A DNA stretch of 24,209 nt from a virus: positions 1 through 24,209 of the IMG/VR virus record IMGVR_UViG_3300047553_000193, one strand, 5' to 3'. The notes beneath the pieces are model-generated. The model ran no database searches and was not told where the DNA came from. It saw only the letters and a list, made by a program, of their open reading frames with translations. The position numbers and the translations under genes were made by a program. Of the stretch, positions 1-7,231 are shown piece by piece; positions within the stretch are counted from its first letter, which is position 1, and every line of letters starts with the position of its first letter.

Positions 1-1332
1 CGCGCCGCCGTTAGTGGCGTAAATTAAGTTAACGTTTAAAGTAACACACTTTCCAACTCTTGTCCACCTGTAAGAATGATTTGTCGTTCCACTCGGCGCA
101 GTTGTTCCAGTCCACGCGATCGAACCCGTATAAGTTCCTGACGTGTCTTTAAAATATGTAGCCGTTCCGTTAGCTGCTGCGCTAGTTCCGTTAGCCTGAA
201 ACGAATAAGCTGCGAGCTGTTTCGGTTGAAGCGTTGACGTGTCCGAAATTGTTAGCTTGCTATTGATTCGGCTTGAAAGCGAGGCTGTGTCTGTTTCACG
301 TAGATAAGGCGCAAGCATTGCAGTCGTGTCAACTTTGCGTAAGTAAGGCGTAAGCATTGAAGCTGTGTCCGAATATTTTACACGCTGATCAATACGCGCA
401 CTTAGTTTTGAAGTGTCAACGATTGTATAGATGTTTCTGTTTTTCCAAAGGCTTTGAGTATCAGAATAAGCTAGCACCTCGTTATTTATTGGACTTGTAA
501 TTTTAACCGTATGAAGTTCGTCCAATTCAAATCCGTTCATAGGCTTAACATAGATTTGACCGTTTCCGTTATTTGCTCGTTCCACTATACCAACGAAAAC
601 TTGGTGATATGGTTGTATAGGCTTAACCGAAGTTAACTGCCCAGCTATAGAATCCAAATAAAGAATGTCGCCTGAATTATAAGCTCCTGTATTTAATTTA
701 TCAGCCACGCCCTGAGTGATTACGATTCCAGTACCACCTGCTGCAATATCATTTTTAACGATGCCCAAAGTTTTCGAGCTAAATGTGTCGCTTGTATTTT
801 TTGCAAGTTTTACGGACGCTAGATCTCCAGTCGCACCATAAAGAAAAACAGCTTGTCCTTTTAGTATTGTAAATGATTCGGCGTTTCTTACCGTAGCCTT
901 AACTACGGACGCTGTATCATTCCCTGTTGAATCTTTAAACTGATATACCTCAGTTCCATTTCTGTAAGAAAATACAGAATCAGATCTACGCTTAACGGAA
1001 TCCAATTTTAAATTGATTCTGTTTGAAAGCGAAGTCGTGTCAGTTGAACCACCGCCACCGCTTACCTGTGACCAGCTTAACGTCTTAGGGTTGTAAGTAT
1101 AGAAACGATTATTGCAGGAATCAAAAGCTATTGCTCCCGATCTGCTCGCAAACTGAACGCTTTTTAAAGTAGGCACGCCGCAAACCGTCGGGATCTGCAA
1201 CGTAGAGTCAAACTTCATGCGCGGAGCTTGATATCCGTACTGAGGCATGAGCTGGTAAACTTGTCCGTAACTGACTTGACAAAAAATGACAAGTCCTAAA
1301 ATGGTCAAAAACTTTATGTAGGGAAGTCGCAT
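1..1332 (-). CDS. Tail fibre / receptor-binding-like protein with N-terminal signal peptide (3' end outside window)
   Basis: The frame is open from an ATG at 1332 to the left edge (444 codons, no stop). The start MRLPYIK is followed by a hydrophobic core FLTILGLVIF and then CQVSYG before Gln24, which looks like a Sec signal peptide with a Bacteroidota-style G/Q cleavage site. Residues about 155-275 form a beta-rich segment (ILKGQAVFLYGA, SSKTLGIV, GDILYLD, FVGIVERA) that I recall from phage fibre or decoration proteins. It is followed by ELHTVKITSP and VLAYSDTQSLWKN. Residues 319-357 hold three 13-residue repeats. The last visible part (SYRWTRVGKCVTLNVNL) resembles C-terminal fibre domains of Bacteroidota phages. 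The gene overlaps the upstream one by 19 nt, and AGGAAAATTTGGAAA precedes the ATG. Host binding is inferred from these repeats and from the position after the connector genes. The secretion signal is unusual for a virion protein. Confidence 0.75.
   Translation of the reverse strand, partial: MRLPYIKFLTILGLVIFCQVSYGQVYQLMPQYGYQAPRMKFDSTLQIPTVCGVPTLKSVQFASRSGAIAFDSCNNRFYTYNPKTLSWSQVSGGGGSTDTTSLSNRINLKLDSVKRRSDSVFSYRNGTEVYQFKDSTGNDTASVVKATVRNAESFTILKGQAVFLYGATGDLASVKLAKNTSDTFSSKTLGIVKNDIAAGGTGIVITQGVADKLNTGAYNSGDILYLDSIAGQLTSVKPIQPYHQVFVGIVERANNGNGQIYVKPMNGFELDELHTVKITSPINNEVLAYSDTQSLWKNRNIYTIVDTSKLSARIDQRVKYSDTASMLTPYLRKVDTTAMLAPYLRETDTASLSSRINSKLTISDTSTLQPKQLAAYSFQANGTSAAANGTATYFKDTSGTYTGSIAWTGTTAPSGTTNHSYRWTRVGKCVTLNVNLIYATNGGA
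262..378 (-). repeat. Three tandem 39-nt repeats (13 residues each) in the fibre gene
   Basis: Three consecutive 39-nt units (340-378, 301-339, 262-300) encode KYSDTASMLTPYL, RKVDTTAMLAPYL and RETDTASLSSRIN. The first two are close copies and the third keeps only the DTAS-L core. A related segment (DTTSLSNRIN) occurs near residue 98 of the same protein. Such SDTASML-type repeats are, from memory, common in long surface or fibre-like proteins of Bacteroidota and their phages, and probably form a repetitive shaft. Confidence 0.7.
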
Positions 1333-1742
1333 TTTCCAAATTTTCCTGTTAAGTAAATATTTAAAGTCATTGAAACGCCTGAGAGATAGTCCTCGAATTT
1401 CTCGCTGATCCCTTCCCAACTTACCGAAGCATCAAGCGAAATTGTTTGATCATTTCTCAAAGCCGAAATAATATCGTTGGCGATCATTAACTGATCATTG
1501 ATAACCTGTTGCTCAAACTCGCCCTCTACTCCTGACTTATCCAAAAACCAAAAGGTAATTGAATAAACAATTTCACGCCCTGCGTTAAGCTGTCCGTTAT
1601 TCACAACGAATGAAGCTACAGGCATGACGGGCATTTCAACCCAACCGAGCCACTCCGTTGGACTTGCAAACCTTGTCGTTTTTATTATCGGGTTGCTTTC
1701 CAGTAGGTCGGTTATCTTTTGTACTATCTGATTGTAGGTCAT
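1314..1742 (-). CDS. Tail-terminator / tail-completion-like protein
   Basis: This 142-residue protein begins MTYNQIVQKITDLLES and alternates helical ends with a strand-rich middle (VASFVVNNGQLN, IVYSITFWFLDK) followed by a helix (NDQLMIANDIISALRN). That size and pattern, and its position between the connector-like gene and the fibre gene, match tail-terminator or head-tail completion proteins of Bacteroidota phages. An in-frame TAA lies just upstream of the ATG at 1742, so the start is fixed. Its end overlaps the start of the fibre gene. The functional call is inference from layout and secondary-structure pattern; I see no catalytic motif. Confidence 0.55.
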   Translation of the reverse strand: MTYNQIVQKITDLLESNPIIKTTRFASPTEWLGWVEMPVMPVASFVVNNGQLNAGREIVYSITFWFLDKSGVEGEFEQQVINDQLMIANDIISALRNDQTISLDASVSWEGISEKFEDYLSGVSMTLNIYLTGKFGKCDFPT

Positions 1743-1794
1743 AAAATTTAGCTCTTACTTTGTCGATGTATTCTTTTTTGTAGCCTTTACTCAT
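1636..1794 (-). CDS. Possible small basic protein (52 aa)
   Basis: An ATG at 1794 lies two bases after the stop of the connector gene and opens a 52-codon frame that ends inside the next gene in another frame. The protein starts MSKGYKKEYIDKVRAKFYDL, a lysine-rich, helix-like stretch, and then becomes polar (DSTKDNRPTGKQPDNKNDK). It is the only frame that fills the 54-nt gap between 1742 and 1797, in a genome that otherwise leaves almost no gaps. The second half is out-of-frame overlap with the next gene, so only about the first 18 residues are coded outside another gene. It could also be a leader that couples translation. I do not recognise a family. Confidence 0.35.
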   Translation of the reverse strand: MSKGYKKEYIDKVRAKFYDLQSDSTKDNRPTGKQPDNKNDKVCKSNGVARLG

Positions 1795-1796
1795 AT

Positions 1797-2588
1797 TTAT
1801 CTATATTGGAAAATAAATTTCTCGTTAGCTATTGTAACGTCCCCAGTTGGTAGCGTTATTACTCCGTTCACGATTTGCAGATATTCGGTGTCAGCCGTTG
1901 GCGAACTGGTTATGTTTTTGACAAGTCCTGAACGAACAGCCAAAAGGATAGTACGCCCGATAAGCGTTGAAATTGTGAAGGTCGTTAACCCTGCGTCCGC
2001 TGTATAGGTTGTGTAGTTCGGAGCAGCGTAACCGCTCGTACTGTTCGCATAACGTGGATATCTTAAAGAATCCGTATCTCCTAAATATATCGGCGAAGCG
2101 TAGCCTTTTTCCTCAGGGAAAATAACGTCGAAGCCTGATCCTGTATTTAAATACTCATAGTAAAGCGTATAGTTTTCCTGAAGGTATTTAATCATGCGCG
2201 TTTTATAAAATTCAGCCATGCCTAAATACTTTGATTCGAGCAACTCCAAATCAGCGCGTGAGGGTGTATTGCTTTCCTCGCTTGTCTTTTGCAAAAATCC
2301 CTTACTGAATAACTGAAAACCCATAGTCATTGGGAGCATTGCCATTGTGTACCACACAAGCGCGTCCGTCAAATAATCATTGATTAACGTTTCCTCATCA
2401 GGTGTTAAGTTATCTCCTTCAACGCCTAGCTGTAAACGCTTGTAAAGCTGTGAACCTAAAGCAGGCTGTATGTGAATATCCCCAGCGACTTTAATCATTG
2501 GAAATAATTGCTTTGCGTCGATCTGATTCGAAGCTCCAGTCCTTTCTTTGAAGGTCTGCTCAGTTATAAAGATTATGTTCTTACTCAT
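1797..2588 (-). CDS. Head-tail connector (adaptor)-like protein
   Basis: The 263-residue protein starts FITEQTFKERTGASNQIDAK and continues with mostly helical sequence (ALGSQLYKRLQL, TPDEETLINDYLTDALVWY) to about residue 150. This resembles the DUF6712-type connector or ring proteins of Bacteroidota phages (family recall, not a search). The C-terminal about 70 residues are strand-rich and end in KFIFQYR, like a small added beta domain. Its ATG overlaps the portal stop by 4 nt (ATGA), so the two are probably translationally coupled. This fits an adaptor that binds the portal ring and forms the neck. The placement beside the portal is the strongest support. Confidence 0.65.
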   Translation of the reverse strand: MSKNIIFITEQTFKERTGASNQIDAKQLFPMIKVAGDIHIQPALGSQLYKRLQLGVEGDNLTPDEETLINDYLTDALVWYTMAMLPMTMGFQLFSKGFLQKTSEESNTPSRADLELLESKYLGMAEFYKTRMIKYLQENYTLYYEYLNTGSGFDVIFPEEKGYASPIYLGDTDSLRYPRYANSTSGYAAPNYTTYTADAGLTTFTISTLIGRTILLAVRSGLVKNITSSPTADTEYLQIVNGVITLPTGDVTIANEKFIFQYR

Positions 2589-4672
2589 TTTCTTTTGTAT
2601 AGTTTAGATACCCAACGATGACGACAATACTCACGCGGTTCGTCAGTACGGGGATTTGTGTACCAACCGCCGCGACGCTCCCAAACTGAATAACCAACAC
2701 GCGCTGATATTGATTCGATGTCTGAACGTGACCACGTTTTAGCTCCGCTCATTCTCATTAACTCCTTACAAAATGGTCTGCTAGTGGATGAATCTTTGTC
2801 GCTAAAGCCTGGCATCCATTCATAAGTATAACGGATAAAAAGCTCAGTTACTTTTGATTGCTTACCTCCGAGTTCGCTCAATGGTTTAAGCACCTCGAAA
2901 ACAGGCGTTTCATTTATTGCGCTTGCAGTAGTTTTAAGGATTCCACCTTCGATAAAATCGTCAATGATATTCTGCACGAGTTCCTGATCTAGCTTCAACG
3001 ATCTAGCAATAACAGGAACGGTTATATTTTTATCTTTTTGAATCAAGTCTAAAACGTTCGCCTGAGCTTGATTAAGTTCGTCCGCAAACATTCCGCGCTG
3101 ATATTTAACCTCCTCGAAGTCGCTAGCTCCGCATTCGCTAAATTCATGAATCAATCGAGCGTCCTCGTCCATGCTGAACTTTTGTATTTCGTCCTCAGTC
3201 AAAGGATCGTCGTCAATCCCTAGAAACGTGTTTACGTCCGCGTCAGTAAAGCCAAAGCCATTTTTCAACATAAGCGAAGCCTGCGCCTTAGATAGTTTGC
3301 CGTTGCCGAACTGCCTAACTATTCGCATGACGTTTTGATATTGACGCCCTGTTAAGTTACGAATAGCCTCATTCGATTCCATTGGAACGGATTGAGGAGC
3401 TGATGTAACCCCCGAAGGCTGCGCAGGAATAAGCCCAGCGAGCGATCTGATTTCGTCGGGTGTCATTGATTCGAGAACCTTATTTGCAACCAGCGGAGAC
3501 AAGCTATTGATGTTGTCAGAAATAACCTGAGCCTGTGTCTTGATTGCGTTCTCTAGAGGTTCGCGTCCCATTAATTGACGGATCTCATCCTTGCTCAAAT
3601 TTTGAGACATGATGTTTTCAGTAAACTCAAACTTCAAAGGTTCAACAGGTTGGATTGTAAACTCTCCAGCCTCGCCTTTTAAATTTCTTAACTGAGTGAA
3701 CATTTCGTTAAACTCAGCCTGACGTTCCTGCACGTATGTGTTGTTGAAGATCTCGTAACTGTCGCGGATCTCGCTGCGACTTCCTAGCTGCCCCTCAGTT
3801 TTGATTCCCATAAGCGCAGGACTAACGATCTGATGCGAGGCAAAAATTTCCTGTTGAATCAGATTGTTTATGTTTGTGAAATCCTCCTTAGTCAGCATTG
3901 TCGTTCCTAAGTTCTGAATGTCCGCGCTGTTCTCACGCGAAGGGTTGAACATAATAACGACACGCTTTCCGTCGTGTCCTGTAAATTTCCTCAACAAACT
4001 TTTTTCAACTTCGCCCTGCTTTTCCTCGTGAGGCATTCCGTTGTTGAGATTGATCAAAGTCGAACCAACAAAACCCTGCTTTGCGTTCCCTAAAATATGG
4101 CGGCTGACTTCGATATCCGATTCGATGTAATTCAAGCCTTGAAAATATGAAGGAAGCGGATAAACTTCGGACGTACTATTGTATTCTTTTACATAAAGGA
4201 TTTGACTTCCAAATTTTTCATTGGTGTTGAATGCTGGATATTCGCGAGGCTTTTCTTTATAATCAAGCCAGTCATTTTTTACGTAATAGGTAGATAGATC
4301 TTTACTTACCCGAACCTTTGCGAAGTCGATGTGATAAACCTCCGCGATCTGTCCGATACGATTCCAAATAACCTGTAAAAAATAACCACGAAAAAGCTCA
4401 TCGTCTTTGATGCACTTTTTCATTACAGCGTTCCACGATTCGCCGCGCGAGTTCGCTAAGCCTGCATCCTCAAAACCTTTGCCATAAATGTAAGTAACCT
4501 TACTTTTTACAATAGCTCCGTGCTTAGGTGACTCATTGTAAAGATCAATCAAATATTTTGGGTAGTTGTTCAGTTCGCCAAATTCAACCCAACCCTTGCC
4601 CTTCTTTTCCTCAAAGCGAGGCTGAACAGCTCGGTCAAATTTTAGAACTATGTGCTTATAGTTATTGTCCAT
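2585..4672 (-). CDS. Portal protein with C-terminal winged-helix-like and Cys-containing extension
   Basis: Residues 1-350 look like a phage portal core: FGELNNYPKYLIDLYNESPK, HGAIVKSKVTYIYGKGF near residue 51, and the helix-rich LIQQEIFASHQIVSPALMGI followed by SEIRDSYEIFNNTYVQ (about 271-315), typical of the portal stem and wing region. The portal forms the dodecameric DNA channel at one capsid vertex. The protein is long (695 aa) because of additions. Residues about 535-585 (NVLDLIQKDKNITVPVIARS, IIDDFIEGGILK) read like a winged-helix domain. Residues 605-695 carry FCKELM and EYCRHRW and resemble a small MuF-like minor head domain. The gene overlaps the preceding gene by 11 nt and the following connector by 4 nt. 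The portal call is firm; the nature of the extension is inference. Confidence 0.85.
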   Translation of the reverse strand: MDNNYKHIVLKFDRAVQPRFEEKKGKGWVEFGELNNYPKYLIDLYNESPKHGAIVKSKVTYIYGKGFEDAGLANSRGESWNAVMKKCIKDDELFRGYFLQVIWNRIGQIAEVYHIDFAKVRVSKDLSTYYVKNDWLDYKEKPREYPAFNTNEKFGSQILYVKEYNSTSEVYPLPSYFQGLNYIESDIEVSRHILGNAKQGFVGSTLINLNNGMPHEEKQGEVEKSLLRKFTGHDGKRVVIMFNPSRENSADIQNLGTTMLTKEDFTNINNLIQQEIFASHQIVSPALMGIKTEGQLGSRSEIRDSYEIFNNTYVQERQAEFNEMFTQLRNLKGEAGEFTIQPVEPLKFEFTENIMSQNLSKDEIRQLMGREPLENAIKTQAQVISDNINSLSPLVANKVLESMTPDEIRSLAGLIPAQPSGVTSAPQSVPMESNEAIRNLTGRQYQNVMRIVRQFGNGKLSKAQASLMLKNGFGFTDADVNTFLGIDDDPLTEDEIQKFSMDEDARLIHEFSECGASDFEEVKYQRGMFADELNQAQANVLDLIQKDKNITVPVIARSLKLDQELVQNIIDDFIEGGILKTTASAINETPVFEVLKPLSELGGKQSKVTELFIRYTYEWMPGFSDKDSSTSRPFCKELMRMSGAKTWSRSDIESISARVGYSVWERRGGWYTNPRTDEPREYCRHRWVSKLYKRK

Positions 4673-5030
4673 TGTAAACCTTAAAGGTATTGTTTTGTTC
4701 GTCGTATTTAGTAGGCGCGTATTCTGTCTGAGGGTAAAGATACATCAATCCGCTTTCTAACATTGGCTCAGTAGGTAATTCGTCAACGGTTGCAGGATAA
4801 ATTTCATAAGTCCAGAATCCCTCAGGATAGTCAGCGAATAAGTTAAGGGTATCAATCAAGCAAAGTTCATAACGATCTGTCGCTGTTCCCTCAGGCTCTA
4901 TCCAACAGTCCACTTCGTCCAAAGTAGTGCGATTCGTGAACTTAAAATAATAAAAGTTATTCCCTCCTAAGTTTATCTTAGAGGTAAATCTTATTGACTC
5001 GTCTTGATATCCTTTTGTTAATACTATCAT
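4662..5030 (-). CDS. Small beta-rich virion-associated protein, function unknown
   Basis: This 122-residue protein alternates short strands (NNFYYFKFTNRT, EGFWTYEIYPA) with acidic turns, and has no signal peptide, membrane segment or catalytic motif. The pattern suggests an Ig-like or jelly-roll fold. Small proteins of this kind recur in structural modules of Bacteroidota phages. It is the first gene after the terminator at 5035-5066, with its ATG about 4 nt beyond the U-tract, and its end overlaps the portal start by 11 nt. It is therefore probably made at portal-like, low levels. A neck, decoration or tail role is possible; none is shown by the sequence. Confidence 0.6.
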   Translation of the reverse strand: MIVLTKGYQDESIRFTSKINLGGNNFYYFKFTNRTTLDEVDCWIEPEGTATDRYELCLIDTLNLFADYPEGFWTYEIYPATVDELPTEPMLESGLMYLYPQTEYAPTKYDEQNNTFKVYNGQ

Positions 5031-5034
5031 GACT

Positions 5035-5066
5035 TAAAAAACCCCGACTTGTGATCGGTCGGGGTT
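5035..5066 (-). terminator. Intrinsic terminator after the major-tail-like gene
   Basis: Reading the minus strand, a perfect 9-bp stem (AACCCCGAC pairing with GTCGGGGTT, arms at 5058-5066 and 5040-5048) encloses a 9-nt loop and runs straight into a T-tract (TTTTT) just before the ATG at 5030. On the plus strand the stem is followed by CTCAAA, not Ts, so it works in the direction of the genes. Read-through is needed for the downstream portal operon unless there is an unseen promoter. Confidence 0.85.
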
Positions 5067-5088
5067 CTCAAATTTAGGTTATTATTTA

Positions 5089-5628
5089 CTAAGTACCTGG
5101 TGTTTCCAAAGTAGCTGCAACGCTTGACGATACCATTAAGAAGTCGTCACGTTCAACTGAGCTGAATGTCAGAACTGATCCGTTGCGATCTCCTGCTGCT
5201 GTTCCCGATCCACTTTCAGAGGTATCTAAAAACATACCAAACTCTTTGCCAAAGAGTCTGAAGCTTCCGTCCAATTCCTTGGTACAGATCGTTACGCGAT
5301 TTTTAGCGAGTGTCTGAATGATATTCCGAACACTTGCAGAACGTGCGTTAATTGGGAAGCTAACTTGATGAGTGTAAAAGATAGTTCCGTTTTCCTGCGA
5401 TCCTGTCAAAGCGTTTGAGCTTGATGCAGTAGCGCGAGGAACTTCAAACTTCCAAAAACGTTTTCCGCTTGCTTTAGTCATTGCAGTAACTGTTCCGCTA
5501 ACGTCAGTTACGCGGCTGTTTCCTGATGCGTCGTAAAGCGCGGAGTTCTCGATAATATAAACGGCTTCAATACCGCCGACTGCTTCGCGGCAGTCAATTG
5601 TGTATCCTGATGTTATTGCGCAAGGCAT
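5089..5628 (-). CDS. Major-tail-like structural protein
   Basis: The 179-residue protein starts MPCAITSGYTIDCREAVGGI, and contains FWKFEVPRATASSSNAL, ENGTIFYTHQVSFPINA, and near the C terminus GTAAGDRNGSVLTFSSVERD. This signature is one I recognise from abundant tail or virion structural proteins of Bacteroidota phages and prophages. No enzyme motif is present. The gene stands alone between two intrinsic terminators and directly follows the capsid gene, as expected for a high-copy subunit such as the tail tube. Whether it is the tail tube or another major virion protein cannot be settled from sequence. Confidence 0.65.
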   Translation of the reverse strand: MPCAITSGYTIDCREAVGGIEAVYIIENSALYDASGNSRVTDVSGTVTAMTKASGKRFWKFEVPRATASSSNALTGSQENGTIFYTHQVSFPINARSASVRNIIQTLAKNRVTICTKELDGSFRLFGKEFGMFLDTSESGSGTAAGDRNGSVLTFSSVERDDFLMVSSSVAATLETPGT

Positions 5629-5641
5629 ATGATTAGAATTT

Positions 5642-5678
5642 AAAAAAAAAGGCGGTGTTTATTGCACCACCCTTTTTT
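5642..5678 (-). terminator. Intrinsic terminator after the capsid gene
   Basis: On the minus strand GGGTGGTG, a short loop (CAATAAA) and CACCGCC are followed by a run of nine Ts. The stem pairs fully in minus-strand RNA when one U-G wobble is allowed; on the plus strand the same position is a C-A mismatch, which supports minus-strand function. It lies 16 nt past the capsid stop. Flanking A and T runs extend the stem. Confidence 0.85.
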
Positions 5679-5693
5679 AGTTTATGAATTTAA

Positions 5694-6653
5694 TTAGATA
5701 GCAGCTTTAAACTTAACACATTCGTTTGTGAATGCTACGTTTACGCCTACTTTGAAAGATACCTTTGTTCTGATCTCGTCGTTATCCATTGAGTACCAAA
5801 CGCGGTAGTTTGATTCCTCGTCTTCCAAATCAACCGCCAAAGCTACGTTGCCCATGCTGAAAGCGTAAGCGTCGCCTGTTCCGTTCAAACCATGAACAGC
5901 GATTATTTCGATATTAGTGCCTGGCAGGATGAAACTGTTAGCGTTCTCGTCCTGTGGATTGTAAGCGAACAAGTTCAAAGCGCGGTAAGCCATAATCAGC
6001 AAGCGATACCAGTCGTAACCTACGAAGATCTTAACGTCTCCTTTTCCGATTACTGCGGCAGGGATTGCTTTGTAAATACCCTCAGTTGCAGCGATTACGT
6101 TAGATTGAGTAATGGTTGTGATTGTAGCTACTCCTGTGAATCCTGAAACGTTTGCGTCAACTGGAGAACCTGCGTCGATCAATTTACTCAATCCGTCAAA
6201 CTTATTCAAGTTACCTGTTGCTCCTGTAGCGTCACCCTGCCAAATTGCAGTTTCCAACTGAGCAGCAATACGAGCGTTTTTCTTAGCTAAGTAAGCGTCC
6301 AAAAATTCAGTATTACCGAAGTCGGTGTAATTTGATCCTGCCTTCAAAGCCTCCTGAGTAAAGTAAGTTTCGAAGTTCTTAGGGCAAATGGTTTCAGATA
6401 CCTGAATCTTACCAACAGTCACAGTACGCTGAGTGAAGGTAGTAGTTCCTGAGGGATTGTAACCGCAGCCGTCAGTCTGAAAAGCGGCGTCGGTGTCCAT
6501 TAAAGGAATCGCTGCTGAAGATTTTACTCCAGTCAAAACGATACCGTTATCCATGATTAATTGTTGAGTCTTCGCGCCGATAACCGCTGAGGTCAAAAGC
6601 GGACGTACTCTTTGTGATGTATAAGCCGTTAAGCCTGTTAAGTCGAGTGCCAT
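5694..6653 (-). CDS. Major capsid protein (HK97-fold type)
   Basis: At 319 residues the protein has the length and texture of an HK97-fold capsid subunit. It has an extended N terminus (MALDLTGLTAYTSQRVRPLL), a polar beta segment (TTTFTQRTVTVGKIQVSETI) leading into a long helix (NTEFLDAYLAKKNARIAAQL) like the E-loop and spine helix, and a C-terminal strand segment (NYRVWYSMDNDEIRTKVSFK) typical of the P-domain. It lies right after the scaffold-like and protease genes, the standard head-maturation order, and is followed by a strong terminator. No obvious N-terminal delta domain is visible, which fits a separate scaffold gene. I assign it from layout and overall pattern; no single motif is diagnostic. 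Confidence 0.85.
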   Translation of the reverse strand: MALDLTGLTAYTSQRVRPLLTSAVIGAKTQQLIMDNGIVLTGVKSSAAIPLMDTDAAFQTDGCGYNPSGTTTFTQRTVTVGKIQVSETICPKNFETYFTQEALKAGSNYTDFGNTEFLDAYLAKKNARIAAQLETAIWQGDATGATGNLNKFDGLSKLIDAGSPVDANVSGFTGVATITTITQSNVIAATEGIYKAIPAAVIGKGDVKIFVGYDWYRLLIMAYRALNLFAYNPQDENANSFILPGTNIEIIAVHGLNGTGDAYAFSMGNVALAVDLEDEESNYRVWYSMDNDEIRTKVSFKVGVNVAFTNECVKFKAAI

Positions 6654-6674
6654 TGTGTTTGTGTTTGTATTTAA

Positions 6675-7217
6675 TTAAGAAAATAAAATGTCGTAAGATT
6701 TTTGTTTTTGTTCGTTGAAGCTAGATGCACCTTTTACAACTGGATCAGCTGCGCCTGTAGGAGCTTCTGCCAAAGTTTTTGTAAGGTTCAATAAACCTTC
6801 AATAACTTGGTTAGCCTTATTCAACTTGCTTTCATAGTCAGCAAAGCGTGACTCATAAGCTGCGAACTTTGACTCGTAAGCTGAAAACTTTTCGTTAGTT
6901 GCAGATTCGAACGCGCTGAATTTAGCAGTCATGTCGACAGGAACTTCGATCTCGATTTCCTCTGTTTCTGCTTTTGGCTTAATCTCCATGATCGCGCCGT
7001 TCTCGCCTAAAACGATAACAGTTCCGTCCTCGAGTGTGTGTTCGCCTACTGGAGCAGGTACGCCGTCAATGGTAACGATACCACCAACAGCAAGCTCGGT
7101 AACTTGTACCTTAGTTCCGTCTTGTAATGTTGCTTCAATCATTTGTACTGGTTGTGCAGGGGTATTCATAGAATTAAATACTTCCCTTAGTTTTTCGATT
7201 ACTTCGATTGCTTTCAT
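6675..7217 (-). CDS. Scaffold-like protein with heptad coiled coil
   Basis: The 180-residue protein lies between the protease and capsid genes, where scaffolding proteins usually sit. Residues 30-82 form a small beta domain (VTIDGVPAPVGEHTLEDGTV, GENGAIMEI). Residues 98-135 contain a near-perfect coiled coil with tandem heptads (FSAYESK, FAAYESR, FADYESK) and a further copy FSAFESA just upstream. The acidic linker (KAETEEIEIEVPVD) and the short basic or hydrophobic tail (NEQKQKSYDILFS) fit a capsid-contacting C terminus. It is probably cleaved by the neighbouring protease during head maturation. The scaffold role is inferred from position and coiled coil. Confidence 0.6.
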   Translation of the reverse strand: MKAIEVIEKLREVFNSMNTPAQPVQMIEATLQDGTKVQVTELAVGGIVTIDGVPAPVGEHTLEDGTVIVLGENGAIMEIKPKAETEEIEIEVPVDMTAKFSAFESATNEKFSAYESKFAAYESRFADYESKLNKANQVIEGLLNLTKTLAEAPTGAADPVVKGASSFNEQKQKSYDILFS

Positions 7218-7231
7218 AAACTATTATATTT

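Noticed and set aside
1273-1295. Inverted repeat (GACTTG and CAAGTC) in the signal-peptide codons
   Set aside because: The stem is only 6 bp and no T-tract follows in gene direction, so it is not a credible terminator.
5069-5076. TAAATTTG on the minus strand, matching a Bacteroidota -7 box (TAnnTTTG)
   Set aside because: No TTG at the expected -33 spacing, and a start there would place the new transcript inside the terminator.
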